Shown: positions 1-6,761, counted from the first letter of the stretch. The stretch: DNA of 7,379 nt from Elusimicrobiota bacterium (GCA_018830385.1 JAHJSO010000153.1:1-7379), one strand, 5' to 3'. Notes: a model not told the origin generated them from the sequence alone. A program made the numbers and translations.

Positions 1-371
1 ATGCCGGCAGGGAACAACTTTCCCTTGCCATAAGTACCAGCGGGACGGTGACCCTTGAAAACGCCCTGATGGGCATACCCATGATAGTCACGTATAAACT
101 CCCGTGGCCCACGTATTTTTTAATAAAATCACTGATTCGCGTATCAACCATCACGATAGTAAATCTCATCATGAATGAAAATATAGTCCCGGAATACATC
201 CAGCGGAACGCAATGCCCGGTCTCATCGCAAACGTTGCAACGGCATGGCTGAAAGACCCGCCGGCTCTGGATAAAATAAGGGAAAAATTCAAGTCGCTCA
301 GGTCCCGTCTCGGTGAGGAAGGGGTTTACGAAAGGACGGCAAGGAGCATACTGGAAAAGATCCATGAATAA
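1..371 (+). CDS. lpxB: Lipid-A-disaccharide synthase, C-terminal part (5' end outside window)
   Basis: LpxB (glycosyltransferase family 19) joins UDP-2,3-diacylglucosamine and lipid X to form the lipid A disaccharide at the cytoplasmic face of the inner membrane. The reading frame is open from the window edge (first full codon at 3) to the TAA at 369-371, giving about 122 residues of the C-terminal Rossmann-like domain. Diagnostic stretches are STSGTVTLENAL (the SGT-TLE nucleotide-sugar binding region), GIPMIVTYKL just after it, and NLIMNENIVPEYIQ, which corresponds to the family's N-(I/L)-xx-xxIVPE-(L/F)-Q segment. The GTG at 48 lies inside this conserved region and is not a start. The last 8 bases overlap the msbA start (ATGAATAA), so the two genes are probably co-transcribed and translationally coupled. 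Identification is firm from the motifs and from the MsbA neighbour; the N-terminal half cannot be judged. Confidence 0.93.
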   Translation, partial: AGREQLSLAISTSGTVTLENALMGIPMIVTYKLPWPTYFLIKSLIRVSTITIVNLIMNENIVPEYIQRNAMPGLIANVATAWLKDPPALDKIREKFKSLRSRLGEEGVYERTARSILEKIHE

Positions 372-2088
372 AACGATTTACAAACGCCTGCTGGAATACT
401 TCAAAGAACACAAGTCGCGTTTTATAACGGCCGTCCTGTGCATGGCCGGCGTATCCGCCTTAAACGGTATGGTGCGCCTCCTTATAAAACCGATGATAGA
501 TAAGGTGTTCATACAGAAGGACGCCGGGACACTTTCACTAATTGTCATTGCCATACCGTCCATATACCTCCTGTTGGGTGTCCTGAATTACGCAAAGAAT
601 TACCTGATGTCGTACATCGCCCAGAAAATAACCCTGCAAATACGGAATGAGGCATACAGCCACCTGCAATTCTTGTCAATGAGGTTTCACACTTCAGGGT
701 CAACCGGCAGGGTCGTTGCCCGCCTTACCAATGACATATCCTTCCTGCAGACGGCTCTTAATAAGATACCTGCGACTGCAGTGTTGGACGTGCTGACGGT
801 AATGGTGCTTATGGGCATAATGTTTTATCTTAACTGGAAGTTCGCCCTTGTAAGCCTGGTCGCATTCCCCGTTGCAAGCATCCCGATAATTAAATTCACC
901 CGGAAAATGAGAGACCTCTCCCGGCACGGGCAAAAGCAAATGGCGGAAATATATAAACACCTGGGCGAATCCCTCGGCGCGATAAACATTACAAAGGCAT
1001 TTAACAGGGAGAAAACAGAAATAGGAAGGTTCAGCAGGGCCAACCGGGACTTTTATGAACTCGTAATACGGTTTGTAAAAACAGAGGCGCTCTCTTCGCC
1101 GATTATGGAGTTCCTGGGCGCGCTCGCCATAGCCCTGGTTTTGTTTTTCGCCGCAAAAGAGGTTATAGGAGGGTACTGGTCGGCAGGATCGTTCTTCGCA
1201 TTCTTCGGCGCCGCATTCTCAATCTACCAGCCGCTGAGAAATTTCGCGCAGTTCAACCCGCAACTGCAACAGGCGTTGTCCGCATCCGAAAGAATATTTG
1301 AAATACTTGAGGAGAAGCCGGAAATAATTGAAATGCCTGGAGCGCAGCCGGTTACCGATTTTAAAAAATCTATAACCTTTGACGGGGTCGGATTTCGGTA
1401 TAACCAGGGACAGTCCGTACTGAAAGACGTATCGTTTGAGATAAAGAAGGGAGAGATTGTCGCTCTCGTCGGGCCGTCAGGGTCGGGCAAGACGACTATA
1501 GCCCACCTGCTCCTGCGGTTTTACAACCCTTCCTCCGGGAAAATATGCCTGGACGGGGAGGATATTACGCGATACACCTCCGCCTCCCTGAGGGAACTCA
1601 TGGGCGTCGTTACCCAGGAACCGGTCTTGTTTAATGAAAGCGTCCTGTACAACATCTCATACGGGAAAGAAAATGCAACCGAAGAGGAAATAATAAACGC
1701 GGCAACAATAGCCCACTGCCACCCTTTTATAACAAAGATGCCCGGCGGTTACAACACCGTCGTCGGTGAAAGGGGCGTACTGCTTTCGGGGGGGGAGAAA
1801 CAGCGCATAGCCATCGCCAGGGCGATAATAAAGGACCCGAAGATATTGATTCTTGACGAGGCAACCAGCGCCCTGGACGCCGAATCCGAAAAACAGGTCC
1901 AGGCAGCCCTTGAAAAGGTTATGGAGGGCAGGACCACCGTCATCATCGCCCACCGCCTCGCAACGGTAAAGAAAGCGAACAAGATCGTAGTCCTTGAAAA
2001 GGGCAGTATCGTGGACGCCGGAACACATGAAGAACTTTTTAAAAAGGAGGGGCTATACCGGCGGCTGCATCAATTACAGATAATCTGA
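364..2088 (+). CDS. msbA: MsbA-type lipid A ABC exporter (fused permease and ATPase)
   Basis: This is a 574-residue type IV ABC exporter half-transporter, expected to work as an inner-membrane homodimer flipping core-lipid A. The N-terminal membrane domain has about six hydrophobic segments (near residues 20-45, 58-80, 137-157, 159-180, 247-266, 272-293). The ATPase follows from about 335: Walker A GPSGSGKTT at 370-378, Q-loop Q418, signature LSGGEKQ at 474-480, Walker B ILILDE at 494-499, then the SALD D-loop and switch H530. All catalytic residues are intact and length matches MsbA (about 580). I chose the ATG at 364 because it overlaps the lpxB stop and MsbA proteins begin here; an in-frame GTG at 313 would add 17 residues encoded inside lpxB. 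Only a weak GGAAAAGA precedes the start, consistent with coupling to lpxB. The sequence alone cannot exclude a related lipid or drug exporter, but the lpxB linkage favours MsbA. A run of eight G (1788-1795) encodes part of the signature motif. Confidence 0.9.
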   Translation: MNKTIYKRLLEYFKEHKSRFITAVLCMAGVSALNGMVRLLIKPMIDKVFIQKDAGTLSLIVIAIPSIYLLLGVLNYAKNYLMSYIAQKITLQIRNEAYSHLQFLSMRFHTSGSTGRVVARLTNDISFLQTALNKIPATAVLDVLTVMVLMGIMFYLNWKFALVSLVAFPVASIPIIKFTRKMRDLSRHGQKQMAEIYKHLGESLGAINITKAFNREKTEIGRFSRANRDFYELVIRFVKTEALSSPIMEFLGALAIALVLFFAAKEVIGGYWSAGSFFAFFGAAFSIYQPLRNFAQFNPQLQQALSASERIFEILEEKPEIIEMPGAQPVTDFKKSITFDGVGFRYNQGQSVLKDVSFEIKKGEIVALVGPSGSGKTTIAHLLLRFYNPSSGKICLDGEDITRYTSASLRELMGVVTQEPVLFNESVLYNISYGKENATEEEIINAATIAHCHPFITKMPGGYNTVVGERGVLLSGGEKQRIAIARAIIKDPKILILDEATSALDAESEKQVQAALEKVMEGRTTVIIAHRLATVKKANKIVVLEKGSIVDAGTHEELFKKEGLYRRLHQLQII

Positions 2089-2090
2089 TT

Positions 2091-2267
2091 TTATTTTTGC
2101 CCGGTACGCTCAACCTTTCTTTGTGTCCTCAGACACCTCGTGCACACGTATCCAAGTTTTGTTTTCTGTAAATTCGGCCTGAACAACCTTGGCGTCGCCC
2201 TTTTTGAATGACTTACATTCTTGCCTGCCGACGGCCCCTTGCCGCAAACGACACATTTGTATGACAT
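2091..2267 (-). CDS. rpmB: 50S ribosomal protein L28 (bL28), zinc-ribbon form
   Basis: A 58-codon reading frame, [20 protein letters not shown] at its N-terminus, matches bL28 of the large ribosomal subunit. Family marks are C-x2-C-GK-x-P near the start, G-x-NVSHS at 15-21, RPNLQK at 30-35 and the second cysteine pair in YVCTRCLRT (C42, C45). With C5 and C8 this gives the four-cysteine set of the zinc-binding (C+) L28 type. The protein is basic and of normal length for short bL28 (about 60). The start has a perfect AGGAGG at 2279-2274, six bases upstream, and a good promoter further up. It lies tail to tail with msbA, with only 2 bp (2089-2090) between the stop codons, and is transcribed divergently from recG. 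It is short enough to be missed by length-filtered gene calling. Confidence 0.95.
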   Translation of the reverse strand: MSYKCVVCGKGPSAGKNVSHSKRATPRLFRPNLQKTKLGYVCTRCLRTQRKVERTGQK

Positions 2268-2273
2268 GACTTA

Positions 2274-2279
2274 CCTCCT
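2274..2279 (-). promoter_or_regulatory. Shine-Dalgarno of rpmB (AGGAGG)
   Basis: On the minus strand AGGAGG ends six bases before the rpmB ATG (TAGGAGGTAAGTC then ATG). It is the only full-consensus ribosome binding site in the window and fixes the start of this small gene. It contrasts with recG, coaD and pilB, which have none. Confidence 0.88.
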
Positions 2280-2312
2280 AACGCAATATACTATTTATTC
2301 TACCCAACATAG

Positions 2313-2341
2313 ATTTTACATAATTTTTTTTGAATTGTCAA
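2313..2341 (-). promoter_or_regulatory. Sigma70-type promoter for rpmB
   Basis: Read on the minus strand: -35 TTGACA (2341-2336, six of six consensus), a 17-nt spacer, and -10 TAAAAT (2318-2313, five of six). The expected start of transcription is near 2306, giving a 5' leader of about 39 nt that contains the AGGAGG. The assignment rests on sequence match and spacing only. Confidence 0.75.
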
Positions 2342-2355
2342 AATTCAATTCAAAA
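2328..2355. repeat. 10-bp perfect inverted repeat in the rpmB/recG divergent promoter region
   Basis: TTTTGAATTG (2328-2337) and its exact reverse complement CAATTCAAAA (2346-2355) flank an 8-nt spacer. The dyad covers the rpmB -35 hexamer and lies just upstream of the recG -10, a position where a dimeric regulator could affect both genes. An overlapping direct repeat, TCAAAATT at 2338-2345 and 2350-2357, has a 12-nt period. The surrounding DNA is about 80% AT, so chance symmetry is possible. Operator function is inference only. Confidence 0.5.
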
Positions 2356-2360
2356 TTTAG

Positions 2361-2366
2361 TATAAT
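2361..2366 (+). promoter_or_regulatory. recG -10 element (TATAAT), predicted leaderless start
   Basis: A perfect TATAAT ends 6 nt before the recG ATG. If it occupies -12 to -7, position +1 falls on the A of the start codon (2373), so the mRNA would be leaderless. No Shine-Dalgarno is present. The -35 is unclear: TTGTCA (2335-2340, five of six) sits at a 20-nt spacer, too long for an ordinary sigma70 promoter, and the hexamer at 17 nt spacing (TCAAAA) is weak. Activator help or a -10-driven promoter is possible. Confidence 0.6.
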
Positions 2367-2372
2367 TTCATT

Positions 2373-4484
2373 ATGAGCGGACACCTGTCAGGTTCTGTCC
2401 AATACCTCAAAGGCGTGGGCCCCGCCCGCGCAAACGGACTTTCTAAACTCGGAATACTCACGATAAGGGACCTGTTGTACTATTTTCCTAAAAGGTACGA
2501 GGACCGCAGGTTATACAAAAAGATACTTGAACTTAAAGACGGCGAAATAGCCACAGTATCAGGTAAGATTGAGTTAACCGATGTCGTTGCGATGCACCCG
2601 AAACTGGCCGTATTTAAGGCAGCCGTGTCGGATGGCAGCGGCATAATTTTTGCGATGTTCTACAAGAGGCCCAGTTACAGGTATGATGTTTTCAATAAAC
2701 TCAAAACCGTCCTTGTCCCCGGCACAAGAATAATCCTGCACGGCAGGGTGGAAATATTTCACAATACCAGGCAAATCAGGACGGAAGAATATGAGGTCCT
2801 TGCCGGGGACGAGACCGACCGCCTGCATACAGGCAGGATCGTCCCTGTTTATCCCGGGACTGAAGGAGTCCCCTGCAGGTTCCTCAGGTCAATTATAAAA
2901 CAGGCGGTTGAAAGGTTTTCTAAATACGTCCCTGAAATTGTACCCCCGGGATATGAAAAGACAGTTGATGAAACCCCGGTGAAATACGCGATGGAACAGA
3001 TTCATTTCCCGGATGAATTTGATAAAATTGAACGGGCCCGGAAGCGGCTTGCCTTTGATGAATTTTTGATCCTTGAACTGGCGATGCTGCTTTCAAAAAG
3101 ACAGCATTCTGAAAAAAGGAAAAACAGGGATATAAGGATACTCAAAAACCTCCTTACCCCTTTCAGGCAGAAGATGGGTTTTGATTTCACAAGACCGCAG
3201 AAAAAGGTCATAAACGAAATTTTCATGGATATGACTTCCGCCAAACCGATGAACCGCCTGCTGATGGGCGATGTCGGAAGCGGAAAGACAGTAGTGGCAT
3301 TAAGCGCCGTGCTGCTTGCAATAGAAAACGGTTACCAGGCGGCAATGATGGCGCCGACGGAAATACTTGCCGAGCAACACTATTATACGACAAAAAATTT
3401 CCTTAACGACCTGTCGGTCCGCACCGCCCTGTTGACCGGTTCAACGCCGCGATCAAAAAAAAGGGACATCGTCAGGTCGCTGGCGGAGGGCAGCATTGAC
3501 CTGCTGATAGGCACCCACGCGATCATTGAGAGCAGGGTCAGGTTCGGGAAACTTGCGCTGGTTGTTATAGACGAGCAACACAAGTTCGGCGTGATGCAGA
3601 GGCACAAACTCCACCGGAAGGGAGCCCTCACGGAGGAGGCATCTCCGCCGGACGTCCTGATAATGACGGCCACCCCGATACCCAGGACGCTTGCCCTTAC
3701 TATATACGGCGATCTTGATGTATCCGTAATTGATGAACTCCCGTCAGGCCGGCTTCCGGTAACCACAATGCATGCGGACGAGCCATTCGCATGGGATTTT
3801 ATCGCAAAAAAAATAAGGGAGGGCCGCCAGGCGTACATCGTTTTCCCGCTTGTTGAGGAATCGGACAAGATAGAACTTAAGGCCGCTGTCCAGGAAGCCC
3901 GGCGTCTTTCCATGGACGTTTTTCCCGAATTCAGGGTTGGGCTACTGCACGGCCAGATGAAAGGTGCCGACAAGGAAAAGGCGATGCTGGACTTCAGGGA
4001 CAGGAAATACGACATACTGATAGCAACCACAGTAATAGAAATAGGGATTGACATACCGGACGCAACCGTCATCGTAATAGAACACGCCGACAGATTCGGG
4101 CTTTCAACCCTGCACCAGTTAAGGGGACGCGTGGGGAGAAAAAGCGGGGTTGAATCATACTGTCTGCTCCTGGGAGAACCGAAAACCGACGAGGCAAAAA
4201 AACGGATGAATACCCTCATTTCAACAACGGACGGTTTCGTTATAGCAGAGAAAGACCTTGAGATAAGGGGCCCCGGCGAATTCTTCGGCGTCCAGCAGCA
4301 CGGCGCACTCCCATTAAAAATCGGGGATATTTTCAGGGACATAGGGATAATAAACAGGACCAGAAAATTAGCGGGCGAGATACTCTCAAATGACCCGGCT
4401 CTTGCCGGCCGGAAACATTTAAACATGAAAGAAGAACTTATCAGGAATTACGCAGGAAGGTTCTTCCTACCGCAGACAGGTTGA
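2373..4484 (+). CDS. recG: ATP-dependent DNA helicase RecG
   Basis: RecG is a superfamily 2 double-strand DNA translocase that remodels stalled forks and branch-migrates Holliday junctions. The protein has 703 residues (family about 680-780). In order: an N-terminal segment YLKGVGPARANGLSKLGI and the adjoining FPKRYEDRR, typical of RecG; the wedge/OB-fold domain to about residue 160; helicase lobe 1 with Walker A GDVGSGKT at 299-306, DEQH box at 400-403 and TATPIPRT from 432; lobe 2 with QLRGRVGR at 582-589; and a C-terminal segment with GPGEFFGVQQHG typical of RecG. All helicase motifs are intact. The ATG at 2373 is well fixed: an in-frame TAG (2358-2360) lies five codons upstream, and the family N-terminus begins just after. 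There is no Shine-Dalgarno, in keeping with a leaderless transcript. It diverges from rpmB, and its stop codon lies within the -35 box of the coaD promoter. Confidence 0.97.
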   Translation: MSGHLSGSVQYLKGVGPARANGLSKLGILTIRDLLYYFPKRYEDRRLYKKILELKDGEIATVSGKIELTDVVAMHPKLAVFKAAVSDGSGIIFAMFYKRPSYRYDVFNKLKTVLVPGTRIILHGRVEIFHNTRQIRTEEYEVLAGDETDRLHTGRIVPVYPGTEGVPCRFLRSIIKQAVERFSKYVPEIVPPGYEKTVDETPVKYAMEQIHFPDEFDKIERARKRLAFDEFLILELAMLLSKRQHSEKRKNRDIRILKNLLTPFRQKMGFDFTRPQKKVINEIFMDMTSAKPMNRLLMGDVGSGKTVVALSAVLLAIENGYQAAMMAPTEILAEQHYYTTKNFLNDLSVRTALLTGSTPRSKKRDIVRSLAEGSIDLLIGTHAIIESRVRFGKLALVVIDEQHKFGVMQRHKLHRKGALTEEASPPDVLIMTATPIPRTLALTIYGDLDVSVIDELPSGRLPVTTMHADEPFAWDFIAKKIREGRQAYIVFPLVEESDKIELKAAVQEARRLSMDVFPEFRVGLLHGQMKGADKEKAMLDFRDRKYDILIATTVIEIGIDIPDATVIVIEHADRFGLSTLHQLRGRVGRKSGVESYCLLLGEPKTDEAKKRMNTLISTTDGFVIAEKDLEIRGPGEFFGVQQHGALPLKIGDIFRDIGIINRTRKLAGEILSNDPALAGRKHLNMKEELIRNYAGRFFLPQTG

Positions 4485-4509
4485 CAAGCCCCGAAATATT
4501 TTATATAAT
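4481..4509 (+). promoter_or_regulatory. Full-consensus sigma70 promoter for coaD (and likely pilB-pilT)
   Basis: TTGACA (4481-4486), a 17-nt spacer and TATAAT (4504-4509) form a perfect consensus promoter. The -35 box overlaps the recG stop codon (TGA at 4482-4484). Six bases separate the -10 from the coaD ATG, so the predicted +1 is the A at 4516 and the mRNA would be leaderless. There is no Shine-Dalgarno in the 31-bp recG-coaD gap. Because pilB overlaps coaD and pilT follows closely, this promoter probably serves all three. Confidence 0.82.
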
Positions 4510-4515
4510 CTCGTT

Positions 4516-5001
4516 ATGAAACTTGCGGTTTACCCGGGTAGTTTTGACCCCCCGACAAACGGCCATATTGACATTATAACCCGTGCATCCCAGCTCTTTG
4601 ACAGGGTCATAGTGGCCATAACCGACAACCCGAATAAGAAACCGTTTTTCAATATTGAAGAGAGGAAACGGATGTTAATCGCTTCCCTTAAAAATATCCG
4701 CAGTGTTGAGGTGGATTCATTCACGGGGCTTTTGATAAACTACCTCGGAAAGAAAAAAGCCCGAATAATAATACGCGGCCTCAGGGCGGTGAGCGATTTT
4801 GAATACGAATTCCAGTTGGCGCTTATGAACAGGAAACTTTCAAAAAACATAGAAACGGTGTTCCTGATGCCGGACGAAAAATACACGTTCTTATCTTCAA
4901 GCATGGTAAAAGAGGTGGCCCTCCTGGGCGGTGGGATTAAGGACTTCGTTCCGTCCATCGTTGAAAGAAATATAAAACAGAAAATAAAAAATGGCCAATA
5001 A
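4516..5001 (+). CDS. coaD: Phosphopantetheine adenylyltransferase (PPAT)
   Basis: CoaD transfers AMP from ATP to 4'-phosphopantetheine to give dephospho-CoA, the penultimate step of coenzyme A synthesis, in the cytosol. The 161-residue length is standard for bacterial PPAT. The N-terminus YPGSFDPPTNGHIDII contains the nucleotidyltransferase T-x-G-H motif (T14-N-G-H17). RGLR at 87-90 followed by AVSDFEYEFQLALMNRKL is the signature of this family, and SSSM at 127-130 followed by VKEVALLGG corresponds to the C-terminal ISSxxVRE-type ATP-binding motif. Nothing is missing. The ATG at 4516 gives the conserved N-terminus directly. The 3' end overlaps pilB by 11 bp. In several bacteria coaD follows recG with the rRNA methyltransferase gene rsmD between them; here that slot is empty. 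Confidence 0.96.
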   Translation: MKLAVYPGSFDPPTNGHIDIITRASQLFDRVIVAITDNPNKKPFFNIEERKRMLIASLKNIRSVEVDSFTGLLINYLGKKKARIIIRGLRAVSDFEYEFQLALMNRKLSKNIETVFLMPDEKYTFLSSSMVKEVALLGGGIKDFVPSIVERNIKQKIKNGQ

Positions 5002-6745
5002 AACCGTTGTCCCGTTAAAGAAATTGGGGGAGATGCTCGTCAGCGTCGGGATGCTCACGCAGGAGCAGTTAGACGAGACGCTAAAAGTCCAGCAAAAATC
5101 GGGCGGAAAACTCGGCCACATACTCATACAGTTGGGTTACGTGTCCGAAGAACTTCTTCTTGCATTCCTTGGCAAGCAGGCGGGTATGCAGTTTGTCTCA
5201 CTGCAGGAATACGGCGACATATCCGAAGACGTAATCAAATCGGTGCCTGAAAGCATCGTCCGGCACCAGACACTCCTGCCGATCGCAAGGTCGGGCAAGA
5301 ACCTCACCATCGCCCTTTCAGACCCTTTCAACATATTCGCCATAGACGACCTGAAACTCATGACCGGTTATGAGATAAACGTGGTAATTGCGTCTGAAAA
5401 AGAAATAAAGGACGCGATAGAAAAATACTACAGCGCCAAGGGGTCAATAGAAGACGTGCTGAGGGACATTGAAATGACCCCGGAAGCCGCAGACCTTGAA
5501 CTTGTCAAGGAGAGTGACGCCGGGACGGACATAGTCACCCTTGAACAGCAGGGAGAAGAAGCCCCCGTCATCAAACTCGTAAATTTTGTACTCACCAATG
5601 CGGTAAAACAAAAGGCGAGCGACATTCACATAGAGCCGTACGAAAAGTCGTTCAGGGTGAGGTACCGCGTTGACGGCGTTCTGCACGAACAACAACCGCC
5701 TCCCAAGAGACTCCAGAACGCAATTATATCAAGGATAAAGATTATGGCGAAATTAGACATCGCCGAGCACCGGCTCCCGCAGGACGGCAGGATAAAAATC
5801 AAACTTCTTAACAAGGAGGTTGATTTAAGGGTGTCCATACTTCCGACGAACTTCGGCGAGAAGATCGTAATGAGGATACTTGATTCCAGCAACCTGTGCG
5901 TTGATTTGCACAAATTGGGTTTTGAACCTGAAACCCTCGCCATATATGAAAAAAATATAAAACTTCCTTTCGGGATAAACCTTGTAACTGGTCCTACCGG
6001 CAGCGGCAAATCCACCACCCTTTATTCGGCGCTGTCAACCCTGAACCACCCGGACATCAACATAATGACAATAGAGGACCCTGTTGAGTTTGTAATGCAG
6101 GGCATAAACCAGGTTCAGGTCAAAGCGTCTATAGGGCTGACATTTGCATCGGCATTGAGGTCATTCCTCAGGCAGGACCCCAATATCATACTGGTCGGGG
6201 AAATCAGGGATACCGAAACGGCTGAAATCGCAATAAATGCGTCCCTCACGGGGCACCTGGTATTCGCAACCCTCCATACAAACGACGCACCCGGCGCAAT
6301 AACGCGACTCACAAACATGGGGATTGAGCCGTTCCTCACGGCTTCCACTATCGCTATGGTTGTAGCGCAACGGCTTGTCCGGTCAATATGCAAACACTGC
6401 AAGGAGCCGTACGAAATATCCGTTGAACACCTTGAACACTTAGGGATTAAAAAGGAATTGATTGAAGACAAGAAAAACATTACGCTATACAAAGGGAAAG
6501 GGTGCGATCACTGTTCAAAGGGATACAGGGGACGGCTGGGCATTTATGAAGTTATGGAGATGAACGATGATATCCGGCAGTTAATCCTTGATCGCGCCTC
6601 GGCGCACGTAATAAGACAGGCAGCCCGTAAATCAGGGATGTTCACGTTGAGGGATAGCGCTATCCGGAAACTGCTTTCAGGGATAACGACCGTTGAGGAA
6701 GTCATGCGTGTTACAACGGGCGAAACGGATATGGAGGCGGACTGA
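4991..6745 (+). CDS. pilB: Type IV pilus assembly ATPase PilB, with N-terminal MshEN (c-di-GMP binding type) domain
   Basis: PilB is the hexameric cytoplasmic motor that powers pilus extension. The protein has 584 residues. Its N-terminus carries two MshEN-type 24-residue motifs (11-34 and 40-63) joined by a 5-residue linker (QKSGG). The secretion-ATPase core follows: ASDIHIEP Asp box (D211), Walker A GPTGSGKST at 334-342, Walker B region GEIRD at 403-407, His box GHLVFATLHT with H422 and H429, and a four-cysteine zinc site (C467, C470, C505, C508) typical of PilB/GspE extension ATPases and absent from PilT. The ATG at 4991 overlaps the coaD end by 11 bp in another frame and has no Shine-Dalgarno, so initiation may depend on coaD translation. 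It is the right start because motif I begins at residue 11 and the next ATG (5033) would cut into it. GspE (type II secretion) is the alternative, but pilT next door favours PilB. Confidence 0.92.
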   Translation: MANKTVVPLKKLGEMLVSVGMLTQEQLDETLKVQQKSGGKLGHILIQLGYVSEELLLAFLGKQAGMQFVSLQEYGDISEDVIKSVPESIVRHQTLLPIARSGKNLTIALSDPFNIFAIDDLKLMTGYEINVVIASEKEIKDAIEKYYSAKGSIEDVLRDIEMTPEAADLELVKESDAGTDIVTLEQQGEEAPVIKLVNFVLTNAVKQKASDIHIEPYEKSFRVRYRVDGVLHEQQPPPKRLQNAIISRIKIMAKLDIAEHRLPQDGRIKIKLLNKEVDLRVSILPTNFGEKIVMRILDSSNLCVDLHKLGFEPETLAIYEKNIKLPFGINLVTGPTGSGKSTTLYSALSTLNHPDINIMTIEDPVEFVMQGINQVQVKASIGLTFASALRSFLRQDPNIILVGEIRDTETAEIAINASLTGHLVFATLHTNDAPGAITRLTNMGIEPFLTASTIAMVVAQRLVRSICKHCKEPYEISVEHLEHLGIKKELIEDKKNITLYKGKGCDHCSKGYRGRLGIYEVMEMNDDIRQLILDRASAHVIRQAARKSGMFTLRDSAIRKLLSGITTVEEVMRVTTGETDMEAD

Positions 6746-6754
6746 CGTCAATAA

Positions 6755-6761
6755 GGGGGGG
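6755..6761 (+). promoter_or_regulatory. G-rich ribosome binding site of pilT (run of seven G)
   Basis: ATAAGGGGGGGAAATAAAAA precedes the pilT ATG. The seven G can pair with the CCUCC of 16S rRNA with some wobble, ending 10 nt before the start codon. It lies in the 26-bp pilB-pilT gap and supports the ATG at 6772. The homopolymer is an unusual form for this site. Confidence 0.55.

Noticed and set aside
313..363. Possible 17-residue N-terminal extension of MsbA from GTG 313
   Set aside because: The bases are lpxB coding sequence in another frame. The ATG at 364 overlapping the lpxB stop gives a normal MsbA N-terminus.
1657..2028. Open frame of 123 codons on the minus strand inside the msbA ATPase region
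   Set aside because: It is opposite the conserved ABC motifs, has an odd low-complexity composition and no family resemblance, and lacks a start signal.
2077..2098. CAGATAATCTG followed by a T-rich run, as a terminator between msbA and rpmB
   Set aside because: The palindrome leaves at most a three-pair stem once a loop is allowed, and the T-run is broken by A. It is too weak to call a terminator.
2123..2136. Hairpin GTGTC-CTCA-GACAC
   Set aside because: It lies inside the rpmB coding sequence, has only a 5-bp stem and no T-run after it on either strand.
3383..4426. Open frame of 347 codons on the minus strand, antisense to recG
   Set aside because: It lies wholly inside an intact recG with all helicase motifs. 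Its translation is rich in Ser, Arg and Ile without recognisable domains, and there is no ribosome binding site. It follows from the codon bias of recG.
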